64,000 bases of DNA from Sphingobacterium olei (GTDB lineage Bacteria > Bacteroidota > Bacteroidia > Sphingobacteriales > Sphingobacteriaceae), in assembly GCF_005048855.1 (NCBI RefSeq), contig NZ_SUME01000009.1:124001-188000 (forward strand). The letters are read 5' to 3'. The first letter of the stretch is position 1, and each line of letters begins with the position of its first letter. The position numbers and the translations under genes were made by a program. Positions 1 through 7,109 of the stretch are shown piece by piece. The notes below the pieces were generated by a model. The model had not been told where the DNA came from. It ran no database searches and saw only the letters and a program-made list of their open reading frames with translations.

Positions 1-247
1 CACTGTTTTCAGGCAATACTTTGCGTGCATGCGCTACATCTTCGAATGAGAAAAAATAAGCTCGGGGTTGTTCTTTATTCAAGGATAAATCTTCAGGAGA
101 TTCCCATTCCTTACCAGAAGGAGCTACTTCTCTCCCATACCGAAAACCTGCTAGTGATGAAGCTGCCTGTTGTGCATGTACTGAAAACGACATCGGCAAT
201 AATGTTGCGATTAGAAGCGTTATTCGTTTAGGTATGGATCGTATCAT
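1..247 (-). CDS. GH2 beta-galactosidase, N-terminal fragment (cut by window edge)
   Basis: Reading the minus strand from an ATG at 247 gives 82 residues that run off the left edge. They begin with a signal peptide (basic MIRSIPKR, hydrophobic core, cleavage near VHAQ). The mature N-terminus then reads GREVAPSGKEWESPEDLSLN followed by KEQPRAYFFSFEDVAHARKV and LPENS. This is the characteristic start of exported Bacteroidota family-2 beta-galactosidases, which are usually around 1000 residues, so more than 90 percent of the gene lies outside. The expected role is periplasmic release of beta-linked galactose from oligosaccharides. The family call rests on this motif only; the catalytic part is not visible. 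Confidence 0.72.
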   Translation of the reverse strand, partial: MIRSIPKRITLLIATLLPMSFSVHAQQAASSLAGFRYGREVAPSGKEWESPEDLSLNKEQPRAYFFSFEDVAHARKVLPENS

Positions 248-502
248 ATTCAATAATTAAAATACATGGTAGATTGCAAAAATAAAAGCAATAAGCATAA
301 CTACAATACCCTTACTTCAATCATTCGATTGCGTAAAATACTTATATTAAAAAAGATACAAAGGGCAGCAGCAATCAGTTATTGAAAATTTTCGATTTTA
401 TATCTTATATATCCAAAATAACTCCTACGTTTGATTCAGGAATTTTCTTAAATTAAAATTTAACAAATCAGGGTTACTATTTGAATTTTAAGGTATTAAT
501 AA

Positions 503-1087
503 GTGAGTAAGATAAGACAGATATTACCAAAAGAGATATCGGACCTTGAGATCATCGAGGGAGTCGCAAAAGGTGAAAGTAAAGCTATAAATACGATTTA
601 TGCGCATTTCTTTCCTTCTGTTGCTCGTATGATAATCAATAATAACGGTTCGAACGAGGAAGCGAAAGATATCTTTCAAGAGGCCGTAATGGTATTGTAT
701 GACCGTGTTACTCGACAAGATTTTGAGTTAAAAAGTAAACTAAAGACATTTTTATATGCCGTTAGTAGGAGGTTATGGTTAAAGCAGCTTAATCGAAAAG
801 GAGCTTCTACTAATACCTCAGACATTTCTGATTATGAAGACATCCTTCATGTTGAAGAAGATATCGAAAGGCATGTAGACATTGAGACTAAGTTTACACA
901 AATGGAAAGCTCGTTAGAGCAGCTGGGTGAGCCCTGTAAAACCATTTTGAATGACTTTTATATTGCGAACCTGTCTATGCAGGCTATCTGTGAAAAGTTT
1001 GGCTATACCAATACGGATAATGCCAAGACACAGAAATATAAATGTCTACAAAGACTTAAAAAGTTGTTTTTTAATAATACAGATTAA
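503..1087 (+). CDS. ECF-type RNA polymerase sigma factor
   Basis: A 194-residue sigma-70-family protein of ECF size. Residues about 20-95 form region 2 (ARMIINNNGSNEEAKDIFQE, a 2.1/2.2-like stretch, then KTFLYAVSRRLWLKQLNRKG). Residues about 136-190 form region 4 (LEQLGEPCKTILNDFYIANL, then an HTH with AICEKFGY). The start is GTG at 503, the only one that fits the domain. The next gene begins 14 bp after the stop and encodes a membrane protein with an anti-sigma-like N-terminus, so the two are probably one operon in which sigma activity is controlled from the membrane. It is distinct from the sigma factor at 3370-4185, being shorter and without the second C-terminal HTH. Confidence 0.88.
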   Translation: MSKIRQILPKEISDLEIIEGVAKGESKAINTIYAHFFPSVARMIINNNGSNEEAKDIFQEAVMVLYDRVTRQDFELKSKLKTFLYAVSRRLWLKQLNRKGASTNTSDISDYEDILHVEEDIERHVDIETKFTQMESSLEQLGEPCKTILNDFYIANLSMQAICEKFGYTNTDNAKTQKYKCLQRLKKLFFNNTD

Positions 1088-1101
1088 AAATAATAGCGAT
1101 C

Positions 1102-2193
1102 ATGAGTAGTATGCGAAGAAATGAGTTTATTGATTGGGCAGATCAATATTTGAGAGGAGAGTTATCCGCGGGCGATCGTTTTGCTTTTGAAAAATTTTGC
1201 CAAGATTATCCCGAATTCCAGCAAATTTTTGAAGAACACCGAAGGTTCATTTCTTCTTGGAAAGAAACTGAACAAAGGCGCATGTTCAAAATGTCGTTAC
1301 AGCAAGAATCATTACATCACCAAGCTCCTGCGAAAGCCAATACAGGGATCATCAAGATTTGGAAAAAACTGCAGATGAATGCAGGTGTGGCCGCAGCTGT
1401 AGCATTGATCTCTGTCTTCTCCACGTTATGGCTCACAGGTTATTTTACCAGTATCAAAAAGGCTTCTACAGACTACAGCGCCTTGCGTCGTGAAATGAAT
1501 ACGGTAAAGAAGAATGTAAATGAGCAAAACAGGAAGATCCAAAATATCAATAGCGGAAAAGAAAAGAGCTCAACGCCGATACACTTCGGTGCTACAGGGT
1601 TTATGCTGACCAGAGATGGCTACGTCGTAACAAACTATCATGTGGTAAATGGTGCTGATTCTGTGCATCTTCAGAACACAAAAGGCCAGGCATTTAAAGC
1701 GCAGATCGTTTATTCAGACATAGAGAAAGACTTGGCCATTTTGCATATCAGCGATAGTACATTCAAGCCCTTAAAAACCGTCCCATATACGTTCAAAAGA
1801 CAAATATCTGATATTGGGGAAGATATTTATACGATCGGTTTCCCTCGGGATGAGGCAGTATACGGTCAGGGATATTTAAGTTCGAATACGGGATATGCAG
1901 GAGATACGATTGCCTACCAAATTTCGATCCCTATCAATCCTGGTAATAGTGGTGGACCGGTTCTAGACAACAGAGGAAATATTATCGGTATCATTTCTGG
2001 TAAACAAAAAGGTATTGATGGCGCCGGGTTTGCGATTAAAACCAAAGAACTGATCGAAACATTAAATCGGATACCTGCAGATTCATTAAAAGGAAATGTA
2101 GTTTTGAGCACTAAAAATACATTGTCGAATTTACCGCGGACCGAGCAGATTAAAAAAATTCAGGATTATATTTATATCGTTAAAGTATACTAG
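1102..2193 (+). CDS. Membrane-anchored HtrA-like serine protease with anti-sigma-like N-terminus
   Basis: A 363-residue protein. Residues 1-75 are an acidic helical segment (RNEFIDWADQYLRGELSAGD) resembling the cytoplasmic part of Bacteroidota anti-sigma factors. One membrane helix lies at about 92-114, a short coiled-coil-like linker at 125-150, and a trypsin-like S1C domain at 160-345 on the periplasmic side. The triad is visible: His180 in TNYHVV, Asp210 in KDLAILHI and Ser283 in NPGNSGGPVL. No PDZ domain follows, unlike DegP. It sits 14 bp behind the sigma gene, so an inferred role is to couple envelope stress to that sigma factor or to act as its effector. The protease assignment is firm; the anti-sigma role is inference. 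Confidence 0.85.
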   Translation: MSSMRRNEFIDWADQYLRGELSAGDRFAFEKFCQDYPEFQQIFEEHRRFISSWKETEQRRMFKMSLQQESLHHQAPAKANTGIIKIWKKLQMNAGVAAAVALISVFSTLWLTGYFTSIKKASTDYSALRREMNTVKKNVNEQNRKIQNINSGKEKSSTPIHFGATGFMLTRDGYVVTNYHVVNGADSVHLQNTKGQAFKAQIVYSDIEKDLAILHISDSTFKPLKTVPYTFKRQISDIGEDIYTIGFPRDEAVYGQGYLSSNTGYAGDTIAYQISIPINPGNSGGPVLDNRGNIIGIISGKQKGIDGAGFAIKTKELIETLNRIPADSLKGNVVLSTKNTLSNLPRTEQIKKIQDYIYIVKVY

Positions 2194-2216
2194 TAGCTTT
2201 CAATAGTACTATATTT

Positions 2217-2254
2217 AAAAGCACCTTGGATTTCTTATCCTAGGTGCTTTTTTT
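2217..2254. terminator. Bidirectional rho-independent terminator
   Basis: The inverted repeat AAAAGCACCT / AGGTGCTTTT encloses a second stem GGAT / ATCC and is followed by a T-run on the plus strand, with A-run symmetry for the minus strand. It sits between the convergent protease gene and the Cas12f-like gene and closes both transcripts. The Cas12f-like ORF stops only 8 bp before it. Confidence 0.85.
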
Positions 2255-2261
2255 GTAGACC

Positions 2262-3356
2262 TTATTCAACAATCAGGTTAATTCCCGCCATGCTGGCTTT
2301 ATACTTTATTTTTTCGATCAAACCGTAATAGCTCCAGTTGCGCAACAGGAATTCATCGTCTTTTGCCGTTTCTTCTTTATTCGTTTGGTTCACCAGTAAA
2401 AGTGTACCCGCCTGTGATTTCACACAGATATCAATTAGTCGACGGCTATATAGATGGAGGCGACTATCAACATAGTTCTTTTCCTTTTCGCTAAAATGTT
2501 CGAGACTTTTGAGTTTTTTCGTTCTTCCCTTCCCACCTTTATTAAAGGCGGAGGCTTTTTGAATGCGATGTCTTGCCGCTTGTATAGCCATCCGTCTATA
2601 CAGAAATTCCTCTTTATTGCCAATCTGAAAGTTATCCTTATCGATATTGACTGTAATCGGATGTTCTACGGAAAGAGAAGCCTCTGCTATGACATGATCC
2701 TTTAGAACATGTTGTTTTTTTGGAAGTTCCAATGCGATAAGTAGAAAGATCTTGCCTTTTACAATCTTAATAGAGCTACCGCATATCTTTATCTGCCCCA
2801 CCAAAGCCCGTTGCAGCAACACGCGTTTATCCGAGCGATCCTTGCCCAAATATGTACGGAAGGGAATCTTAAATAAGCTGAATTTGAAATCCCTATTTTT
2901 CTCATCGTTGCTGAATTTAATCTGAACACCTGAGAATGGAATGGGCATATCCTTTTTATAATTACGAAGCGACTTCTCTCCTTTCCAGTATGCCAGTCGA
3001 TCGGCGTTGAAGTTCTTAATCAACGTCATATTCATATTCGAGATGATATCAGCAGGCAGTTTGCCTTTAAAGTAAGCGGACAGCACCCTATATGTCGTGT
3101 TCATCCGCGAGGTGTTTAGAATACCTTCCGGATCTTTGTTATTGTCTGCTAATTTCACCTTCACATCGTCCCGCAGGTAGATCAGGTCTTTTATATTTTC
3201 CTGAAGATATTGGTGCGTCAGGACCATATTCGAGCCACGATAGACAATATCCTGCCATTCGAATAATTTCTTAAAATATTCCGTACGTTTTTCCTTTTCG
3301 TCGCAGTCGATGTAAATCTGTACTTTGCGGGTTAAAATAATCGTATCATTTGCCAT
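2262..3356 (-). CDS. Nuclease-dead, C-terminally short Cas12f/TnpB-like protein
   Basis: A 364-residue protein. The N-terminal half fits the Cas12f WED/REC layout, ending in WKGEKSLRNYKKDMPIPF (124-141), a family hallmark. A bridge-helix-like segment, NKGGKGRTKKLKSLEHFSEK (272-291), and RLHLYSRRLIDICVKSQAGT (299-318) match the RuvC-I to RuvC-II interval. The nuclease residues are not preserved. Where GxDxG of RuvC-I is expected the protein reads ASLSVEHPITV (226-236). The RuvC-II Glu position reads LLLVNQT (319-325). The chain ends at MAGINLIVE (356-364), before the zinc ribbon and RuvC-III. It is translated from an AGGAGG site 4 nt before ATG, unusually strong for this phylum, 13 bp after the sigma gene. 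Related dead Cas12f-sigma pairs in Bacteroidota have been reported to activate transcription through guide RNAs. No transposase or transposon ends are seen, so it is not an ordinary IS605 tnpB. Confidence 0.85.
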   Translation of the reverse strand: MANDTIILTRKVQIYIDCDEKEKRTEYFKKLFEWQDIVYRGSNMVLTHQYLQENIKDLIYLRDDVKVKLADNNKDPEGILNTSRMNTTYRVLSAYFKGKLPADIISNMNMTLIKNFNADRLAYWKGEKSLRNYKKDMPIPFSGVQIKFSNDEKNRDFKFSLFKIPFRTYLGKDRSDKRVLLQRALVGQIKICGSSIKIVKGKIFLLIALELPKKQHVLKDHVIAEASLSVEHPITVNIDKDNFQIGNKEEFLYRRMAIQAARHRIQKASAFNKGGKGRTKKLKSLEHFSEKEKNYVDSRLHLYSRRLIDICVKSQAGTLLLVNQTNKEETAKDDEFLLRNWSYYGLIEKIKYKASMAGINLIVE

Positions 3357-3360
3357 AGGT

Positions 3361-3366
3361 CCTCCT
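3361..3366 (-). promoter_or_regulatory. Strong Shine-Dalgarno site of the dead Cas12f gene
   Basis: The minus strand reads AGGAGG-ACCT-ATG. Perfect Shine-Dalgarno sequences are rare in Bacteroidota, where most genes lack one. Its place right behind the sigma stop suggests efficient or coupled translation of the two proteins. Confidence 0.7.
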
Positions 3367-3369
3367 TTT

Positions 3370-4185
3370 TTATGCCGTTTGTTTAGATTGCTTTATTTTT
3401 GCGTGCGCTTCTACGAATAGCTTCTTCACCATCGCGGAACTTAGCTGCAAGGCTTCTGAAATCTGTTCAAAGGAGAGCTGCAACTCGTAGCGCATATGGA
3501 AGATCTCTGCCTGCTGATCATTGAACTCACCCTGCAGTACAATTTTAGCAGGTTTATTTAACAGATCCATTTTCTCCGAGCTGTTGAATATGCTGCGCAA
3601 CGTATCAATTGTTTTCTCTACCTGCATATTGACCTCATAATCGGATATGCCGCCGAGATAGTAAGCAATGCGTTCATAATTAAAACTATATTTCAAGCAC
3701 AGTTTGATAAAGAGTTGTTGTTCGTCTTTCAGACTGGGCAGGATACTATTTAATCGATTCATCTGTTCCTGCTTTTCGGTTTCCAATCTTTCGAGGTAGA
3801 CCAGATCTTCCTCCTCCTCTTCTTCCAGTTCATAGCCCAATAAAAACTCCTGATAATCCTCAATACCATCGAGCCGCAGTAAACTGCGGTTAAATCGATT
3901 CCGTGATTTGCTATAATAAGCCTTTATCGCAGCATTAACCTGTGTTTTAAGAAAGGTAAAAACCGCATCCATGGAGTCTACATTCTCTCGAAACAACCAG
4001 AGCCGTAGGAATGCCTCCTGAACAATACTTTCTGCGTCACATTCGTCCTTGGTGTACTTTTCGCTCCGGAAATAAAAGTATCCATAGAACTTTTTATAGA
4101 AAAAGTCCAGGCCCTTTTCCCGACCGTCGTTCAGCAATGAAATATGCCGTTCAATATCTTTTTTTTGTTGTAATAGTTTACTCAT
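3370..4185 (-). CDS. Sigma-70-family factor paired with the dead Cas12f-like protein
   Basis: A 271-residue sigma factor, longer than a typical ECF (170-200). Residues about 21-100 form region 2 (DAESIVQEAFLRLWLFREN, then FTFLKTQVNAAIKAYYSKSR). A very acidic linker follows (ELEEEEEEDLVYLERLE, 119-135). A region-4-like helical unit lies at about 145-200, and a second HTH-like unit at about 212-266 (FNDQQAEIFHMRYELQLSFE, then QISEALQLSSAMVKKLF). It is first in a two-gene minus-strand operon with the Cas12f-like gene, and the repeat array lies directly upstream. The arrangement implies that promoter choice is handed to the RNA-guided partner, with the sigma recruited by protein contact. The family call is solid; the partnership is inferred from synteny and from reported homologous systems. 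Confidence 0.85.
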   Translation of the reverse strand: MSKLLQQKKDIERHISLLNDGREKGLDFFYKKFYGYFYFRSEKYTKDECDAESIVQEAFLRLWLFRENVDSMDAVFTFLKTQVNAAIKAYYSKSRNRFNRSLLRLDGIEDYQEFLLGYELEEEEEEDLVYLERLETEKQEQMNRLNSILPSLKDEQQLFIKLCLKYSFNYERIAYYLGGISDYEVNMQVEKTIDTLRSIFNSSEKMDLLNKPAKIVLQGEFNDQQAEIFHMRYELQLSFEQISEALQLSSAMVKKLFVEAHAKIKQSKQTA

Positions 4186-4215
4186 AATTGTTGTTTAGTT
4201 CGTTACCGATTAGAT

Positions 4216-4275
4216 AGCTTACTGCAGCCCCGGGGGATATATTTGGCGGTTTTTGTGGCCGGGGCCGCGTAAGCT
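4216..4275 (-). ncRNA. Strong hairpin between sigma gene and repeat array (leader or guide-scaffold candidate)
   Basis: Two 7-bp stems are stacked across a small internal loop: AGCTTAC (4216-4222) with GTAAGCT (4269-4275), and GCCCCGG (4227-4233) with CCGGGGC (4259-4265). The 25-nt loop is GT-rich. No T-run follows on either strand, so it is not a plain terminator. On the minus strand it would be the 5' leader of the sigma mRNA or the trailer of the array transcript. On the plus strand GGTGTTG (4296-4302) could pair with the ACACC end of some repeats. The strand is therefore uncertain. Confidence 0.5.
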
Positions 4276-4323
4276 GTATATGAATAGATTGTATTGGTGT
4301 TGATGATGGAGCTGTAAGACTCT

Positions 4324-5040
4324 GTTGTGTATTACTTTAGAATGTTATGAAGTTAACAGGTCTTGCCGTCGTGAATAGTTTAACGTCTGGTGTGTGACAC
4401 CAAATAAGCATGTACATTTATTGTTGCAAAACAAGTTGTGTATACCTTTTAAAATATAGTCGCTGTCGTTTGAAAAAAGAACCTGTAAAACTCGTCATTC
4501 CACTATTGGCGTTATGCATACTTTTCGAAGTGTAATACTCGAATTCGCAAATTTGCCTATTCGCAGATCTGCAATAGAGGACCTTTCAAATTGTGGTGAG
4601 TAGCACCAGCTTTACAAGTCAGTAAATCAGTGATTTATTGTTATGTATATCTTTCAAATTCTAGTAGCAGGTCTTTAACCCGTCATTGCGATGAGTTTAA
4701 CGAAGAAGCAATCTACATGACATAGAATTTAAATTGTTGAGGCATTACCTGATTCTATACCTTCCAAACTATAGTGAGTAATACCTGCATATACGGAAGA
4801 TATTCAAGGGTATTAGTTGCATACCTTTCAAATTGGAATAAGTAACCGTATTCATATAATCTTCACTTGAGTCCCCACAGTTGTGTATCCCTTTCAAATT
4901 GTAGTGATTAATACCTCTTTCATAATGAGGCTTTTAACGGTTCTGTTGTGTATACCTTTCAAACAGGAATGAACAACAGCTAAATTTGAGGGAGGTCCTC
5001 TCTGAAGTTGCACATACCTTTCAAATTGTAGTAGCAGGTC
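4324..5040 (-). CRISPR. CRISPR-type array, segment 1 (sigma-proximal, degenerate)
   Basis: About ten repeat copies start near 4324, 4435, 4511, 4572, 4640, 4750, 4816, 4880, 4945 and 5007. The plus-strand consensus is 36 bp, beginning GTTGTGTATACCTTTCAAAT and ending GAGTAACACC. Clear spacers between intact neighbours are 26-32 bp and unrelated to each other (4608-4639, 4786-4815, 4848-4879, 4916-4944, 4981-5006). The three leftmost copies are badly eroded, as at a leader-distal end. I assign the minus strand because the invariant part of the repeat reads TTTGAAAGGTATACACAAC there, directly before each spacer, where type V guides carry their handle. A REP-like sequence interrupts at about 4670-4715. 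Confidence 0.82.
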
Positions 5041-5145
5041 TTTAATTCCCGTCATTGCGATGAGCGAAGCGAGGAAGCAATCTTACTGTTACAATTATGA
5101 AAGACTGCCACGTCGTACCTCCTCGCAGTGAAGAACCTTGTACTG
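5031..5145. repeat. REP-like inverted pair inside the array
   Basis: GTCATTGCGATGAGCGAAGC at 5051 and the oppositely oriented ACGTCGTACCTCCTCGCAGT near 5110-5135 form a REP pair. Related units occur at 4680, 6800, 6905 and 21.1-21.3 kb. It abuts the repeat copy at 5007, whose outer third is lost at the junction, while the handle half survives. Confidence 0.65.
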
Positions 5146-5175
5146 CCAAAAAATATCTTCCTCCTCCTCCCTAAA

Positions 5176-5242
5176 ACCTAAAATAAAAAAGTATTTAGCG
5201 AGTGGCATATCGCCCTCACTCTACGGCGTCACAAGAAGCCTC
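5176..5242 (-). repeat. 67-bp element, copy a (leader or scaffold candidate for segment 1)
   Basis: First of four near-identical 67-bp copies (a-d). On the minus strand it carries the hairpin GTGAGGGC-gatat-GCCACTCGC, followed by TAAATACTTTTTTATTTT. It lies upstream of array segment 1 in minus-strand reading. The hairpin plus T-run resembles a terminator, but three of the four copies have no minus-strand gene to terminate. ATACTTTTT could also pair, with G-U wobbles, with the GAAAGGTAT of the repeat. Confidence 0.7.
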
Positions 5243-5289
5243 TATATAAGTCAAAAAATTCCTCTCCGTTCAAACACCTAAAGTTTAAA

Positions 5290-5335
5290 AATCGTCATTC
5301 CTACCGTAGCGGAGGAATCAAACGATATGGCTTGT
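5290..5335. repeat. REP-like unit (second family)
   Basis: The stretch TCGTCATTCCTACCGTAGCG, followed by GAGGAATCAAACGATATG, recurs in closely similar form at 7783-7820. It belongs to the dispersed REP-like sequences that fragment the array. Confidence 0.55.
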
Positions 5336-5351
5336 CGAACTACTCGGGGGC

Positions 5352-5612
5352 GTTGTGTATACCTTTCAAATTGTGCTCTTCAACACCAAGTATCTTCGTT
5401 GTCATGCTGAATGAAATGAAGCATCTCAAAATATACAGACACCATAGCATTCAGATACTTCGGCAGGTCTCATTATGACAATGAAAAACAATTTTTGCCG
5501 ACGGCTAAACTCGACTAACACCTATCAAATTGAGGTGAGCAACACACTGTCGTTCTACACACTCTCTACAAATCAAGTTGTTTATACCTTTCAAATTGTG
5601 GAAAGTAAAGAA
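5352..5612 (-). CRISPR. CRISPR-type array, segment 2
   Basis: Three repeat copies lie at 5352-5387, 5511-5546 and 5577-5612. The last two are separated by a 30-bp spacer (5547-5576), which gives the canonical 66-bp period. The first copy is followed by a palindromic insert (5388-5505), so its spacer is replaced or lost. The copy at 5352 has a different outer end (CTCTTCAACACC) from the consensus but a perfect handle half. Segment 2 is bounded by 67-bp elements a and b. Confidence 0.8.
5388..5505. repeat. Imperfect palindromic insert inside array segment 2
   Basis: AAGTATCTTCGTTGTCATGC at the left is mirrored by an arm at about 5453-5483 (AGATACTTCGGCAGGTCTCA and TTATGACAATG), forming a REP-like pair. 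The same junction with a repeat copy (CTTCAAC then AAAGTATCTTC) recurs at 6705-6725, so the junction itself has been copied. Confidence 0.6.
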
Positions 5613-5632
5613 TCTATTCCCTAGCCTCTAAC

Positions 5633-5699
5633 ACCTAAAATAAAAAAGTATTTAGCGAGTGGCACATCGCCCTCACCCTACGGCGTCACAAGAAGCCTC
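5633..5699 (-). repeat. 67-bp element, copy b (leader or scaffold candidate for segment 2)
   Basis: Differs from copy a at only a few positions (for example ggcAcAtcg). It lies 20 bp from the end of array segment 2 and 67 bp before the antitoxin gene. On the minus strand it again has hairpin plus TAAATACTTTTTT. There is no minus-strand gene upstream, so a pure terminator role is unlikely here. Confidence 0.7.
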
Positions 5700-5766
5700 T
5701 AATTAAGATTGCATATTTTTATAATACGTATTGTTTTCATATTTTTACACGTAAAAGGAAAATGTT

Positions 5767-6009
5767 ATGAATACAAAACTTACATTGAATTTAGAAAAAA
5801 ACATCATCGAAAGTGCGAAAGATTATGCTAAGCATAATAAGACCAGCCTTTCAAAACTGATTGAGAATTACCTAAAATCGTTGACCGAAAAAGAAGAAAA
5901 CACGACGGTAAGTCCGCTTGTTGAAAGTCTTACAGGAATCATCCCTCAAGAGCCGGAGAAAAAATACAAAAAGGAATACGCCGACTATTTAAACAAAAAG
6001 TATTCTTAA
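5767..6009 (+). CDS. Antitoxin, DUF6364-like ribbon-helix-helix protein
   Basis: An 80-residue protein starting MNTKLTLNLEKNIIESAKDY. It has the strand-helix-helix pattern of ribbon-helix-helix DNA-binding antitoxins (residues 1-45) and a charged, probably unfolded tail (46-80) that would wrap the toxin. Its last base is shared with the toxin ATG at 6009, the usual translational coupling of type II systems. It should neutralise the PIN toxin and repress the operon. It is not a component of CRISPR systems and occupies a gap between array segments 2 and 3. The family name is from memory of the fold and context. Confidence 0.8.
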   Translation: MNTKLTLNLEKNIIESAKDYAKHNKTSLSKLIENYLKSLTEKEENTTVSPLVESLTGIIPQEPEKKYKKEYADYLNKKYS

Positions 6010-6416
6010 TGGAACACGTTTTCGTCGACACCAACATTGTTCTTGACCTACTACAGAAACGCGAAGGTTTTTTTGCGGAGGCGCGGGAACTATTCACTTT
6101 AGCTGATAGAAAAGAAGTTAAGCTCTATATTTCTGCACTTACTATTACCAATACGTACTACCTGCTATCCAAACACTACAATTCGGCTGATGCTCGAAAG
6201 CTATTAGCAAAATTTAAGGTACTCGTAGAAGTGCTAGCGATAGACGATAAAATCATCGAATTATCTTTGGTCTCAGACTTTAAAGATTTTGAAGATGCCC
6301 TCCAATTTTATACCGCATTAGAAAATAACTTAGCCATCATTATTACCCGCAATAAAAAAGATTTCAAAAACAATATTCTTCCGGTAATGAGCGCCAAAGA
6401 ATACTTAAGTAGATAA
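6009..6416 (+). CDS. PIN-domain toxin (VapC-like RNase)
   Basis: A 135-residue single PIN domain. Acidic metal-binding residues are visible: Asp7 in FVDTNIVLDLL, the acidic cluster DFKDFEDALQF (90-100) with Asp96, and Asp118 in TRNKKDF. The expected activity is sequence-specific RNA cleavage, held off by the upstream ribbon-helix-helix antitoxin. Its end overlaps the first, degraded repeat of array segment 3 (6412-6447), so the cassette appears to have landed in, or recombined with, the array. Selection for the toxin-antitoxin pair may help keep the array in the chromosome; that is inference. Confidence 0.85.
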   Translation: MEHVFVDTNIVLDLLQKREGFFAEARELFTLADRKEVKLYISALTITNTYYLLSKHYNSADARKLLAKFKVLVEVLAIDDKIIELSLVSDFKDFEDALQFYTALENNLAIIITRNKKDFKNNILPVMSAKEYLSR

Positions 6417-6710
6417 TATTACCTTTCAAAAGTAGGAGGGTCACACCAAGGTACTCCGGAGCTTTGAAAAGTTTTGGTTGTGTATACCTTTCAAATTGGG
6501 ATGAGTAACACCTTATTGTCAATTACTAATACATCAGGTAATGTTGTGTATACCTTTCAAATTAGGGTGAGTAACATCTGGCTTCGGGATTTTTAACGAG
6601 TTGAGGTGGTTGTGTATACCTTTCAAATTAGGGTGAGTAACATCAATAATCCGGATAACAATAGCGGAGCAATGGTTGTGTATACCTTTCAAATTGTATT
6701 CTTCAACTCA
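6412..6710 (-). CRISPR. CRISPR-type array, segment 3 (best-preserved core)
   Basis: Five repeats lie at 6412-6447 (eroded), 6477-6512, 6543-6578, 6609-6644 and 6675-6710. The last four are exactly 66 bp apart, with three 30-bp spacers (6513-6542, 6579-6608, 6645-6674) that do not resemble each other, and a 29-bp spacer (6448-6476) precedes them. This regularity is the strongest evidence that the repeats form a true CRISPR-type array. The handle half reads TTTGAAAGGTATACACAAC on the minus strand in all four regular copies, while the outer end varies (GATGTTACTC or GGTGTTACTC). Confidence 0.9.
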
Positions 6711-6960
6711 AAGTATCTTCATTGTCATATTGAGCGTATCGTCTTACTAAGCAATCATTCATACAATAAACCAACAAGAATGAATAATTTAGACTGCCGC
6801 GTCGTGCCTCCTCGCAGTGACGTGCAAGTAGTAACGTTCATTTCGATAGTAACATCGACGTCATCGCGAACCTAAGGCACGAAGGTGTGGCGATCTCATG
6901 CTCTTAAACGAAAGACTGCTGCGTCGTACCTCCTCGCAGTGACGAACCTTGTATTAACAA
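6711..6960. repeat. Cluster of REP-like palindromes after array segment 3
   Basis: It contains AAGTATCTTCATTGTCATAT (6711-6730), a copy of the junction seen at 5388. Two units of the CCTCCTCGCAGTGACG family follow near 6807 and 6928, with CATCGCGAACCTAAGGCACG between. No coding region is supported. It separates segment 3 from 67-bp element c. Confidence 0.6.
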
Positions 6961-7017
6961 AAACCTATTCGCAAATCATCAATAGACTACCCTCCAAACC
7001 TACCCCTACCTCCTAAC

Positions 7018-7084
7018 ACCTAAAATAAAAAGGTATTTAGCGAGTGGCATATCGCCCTCGCCCTATGGCGTCACAAGAAGCCTC
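7018..7084 (-). repeat. 67-bp element, copy c (leader or scaffold candidate for segment 3)
   Basis: On the minus strand the stem GCGAGGGC-gatat-GCC-a-CTCGC is fully paired here (GCGAG with CTCGC), where the other copies have a G-T wobble. This mild compensatory change supports selection on RNA structure. It is followed by TAAATACCTTTTTATTTT; ATACCTTT is perfectly complementary to AAAGGTAT of the repeat handle. It lies 25 bp downstream of the minus-strand toxin gene, so it may also terminate that operon. Confidence 0.7.
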
Positions 7085-7109
7085 TTAATATTATGAAAAA
7101 GCAATGCAA

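Noticed and set aside
25..231. Plus-strand 68-residue frame at the left edge
   Set aside because: It is antisense to the GH2 beta-galactosidase N-terminus, which has a clear signal peptide and family motif.
2262..3356. Ordinary IS605/IS607 transposon tnpB
   Set aside because: No tnpA, no transposon end hairpins, nuclease residues missing, co-operonic with a sigma gene and flanked by a repeat array.
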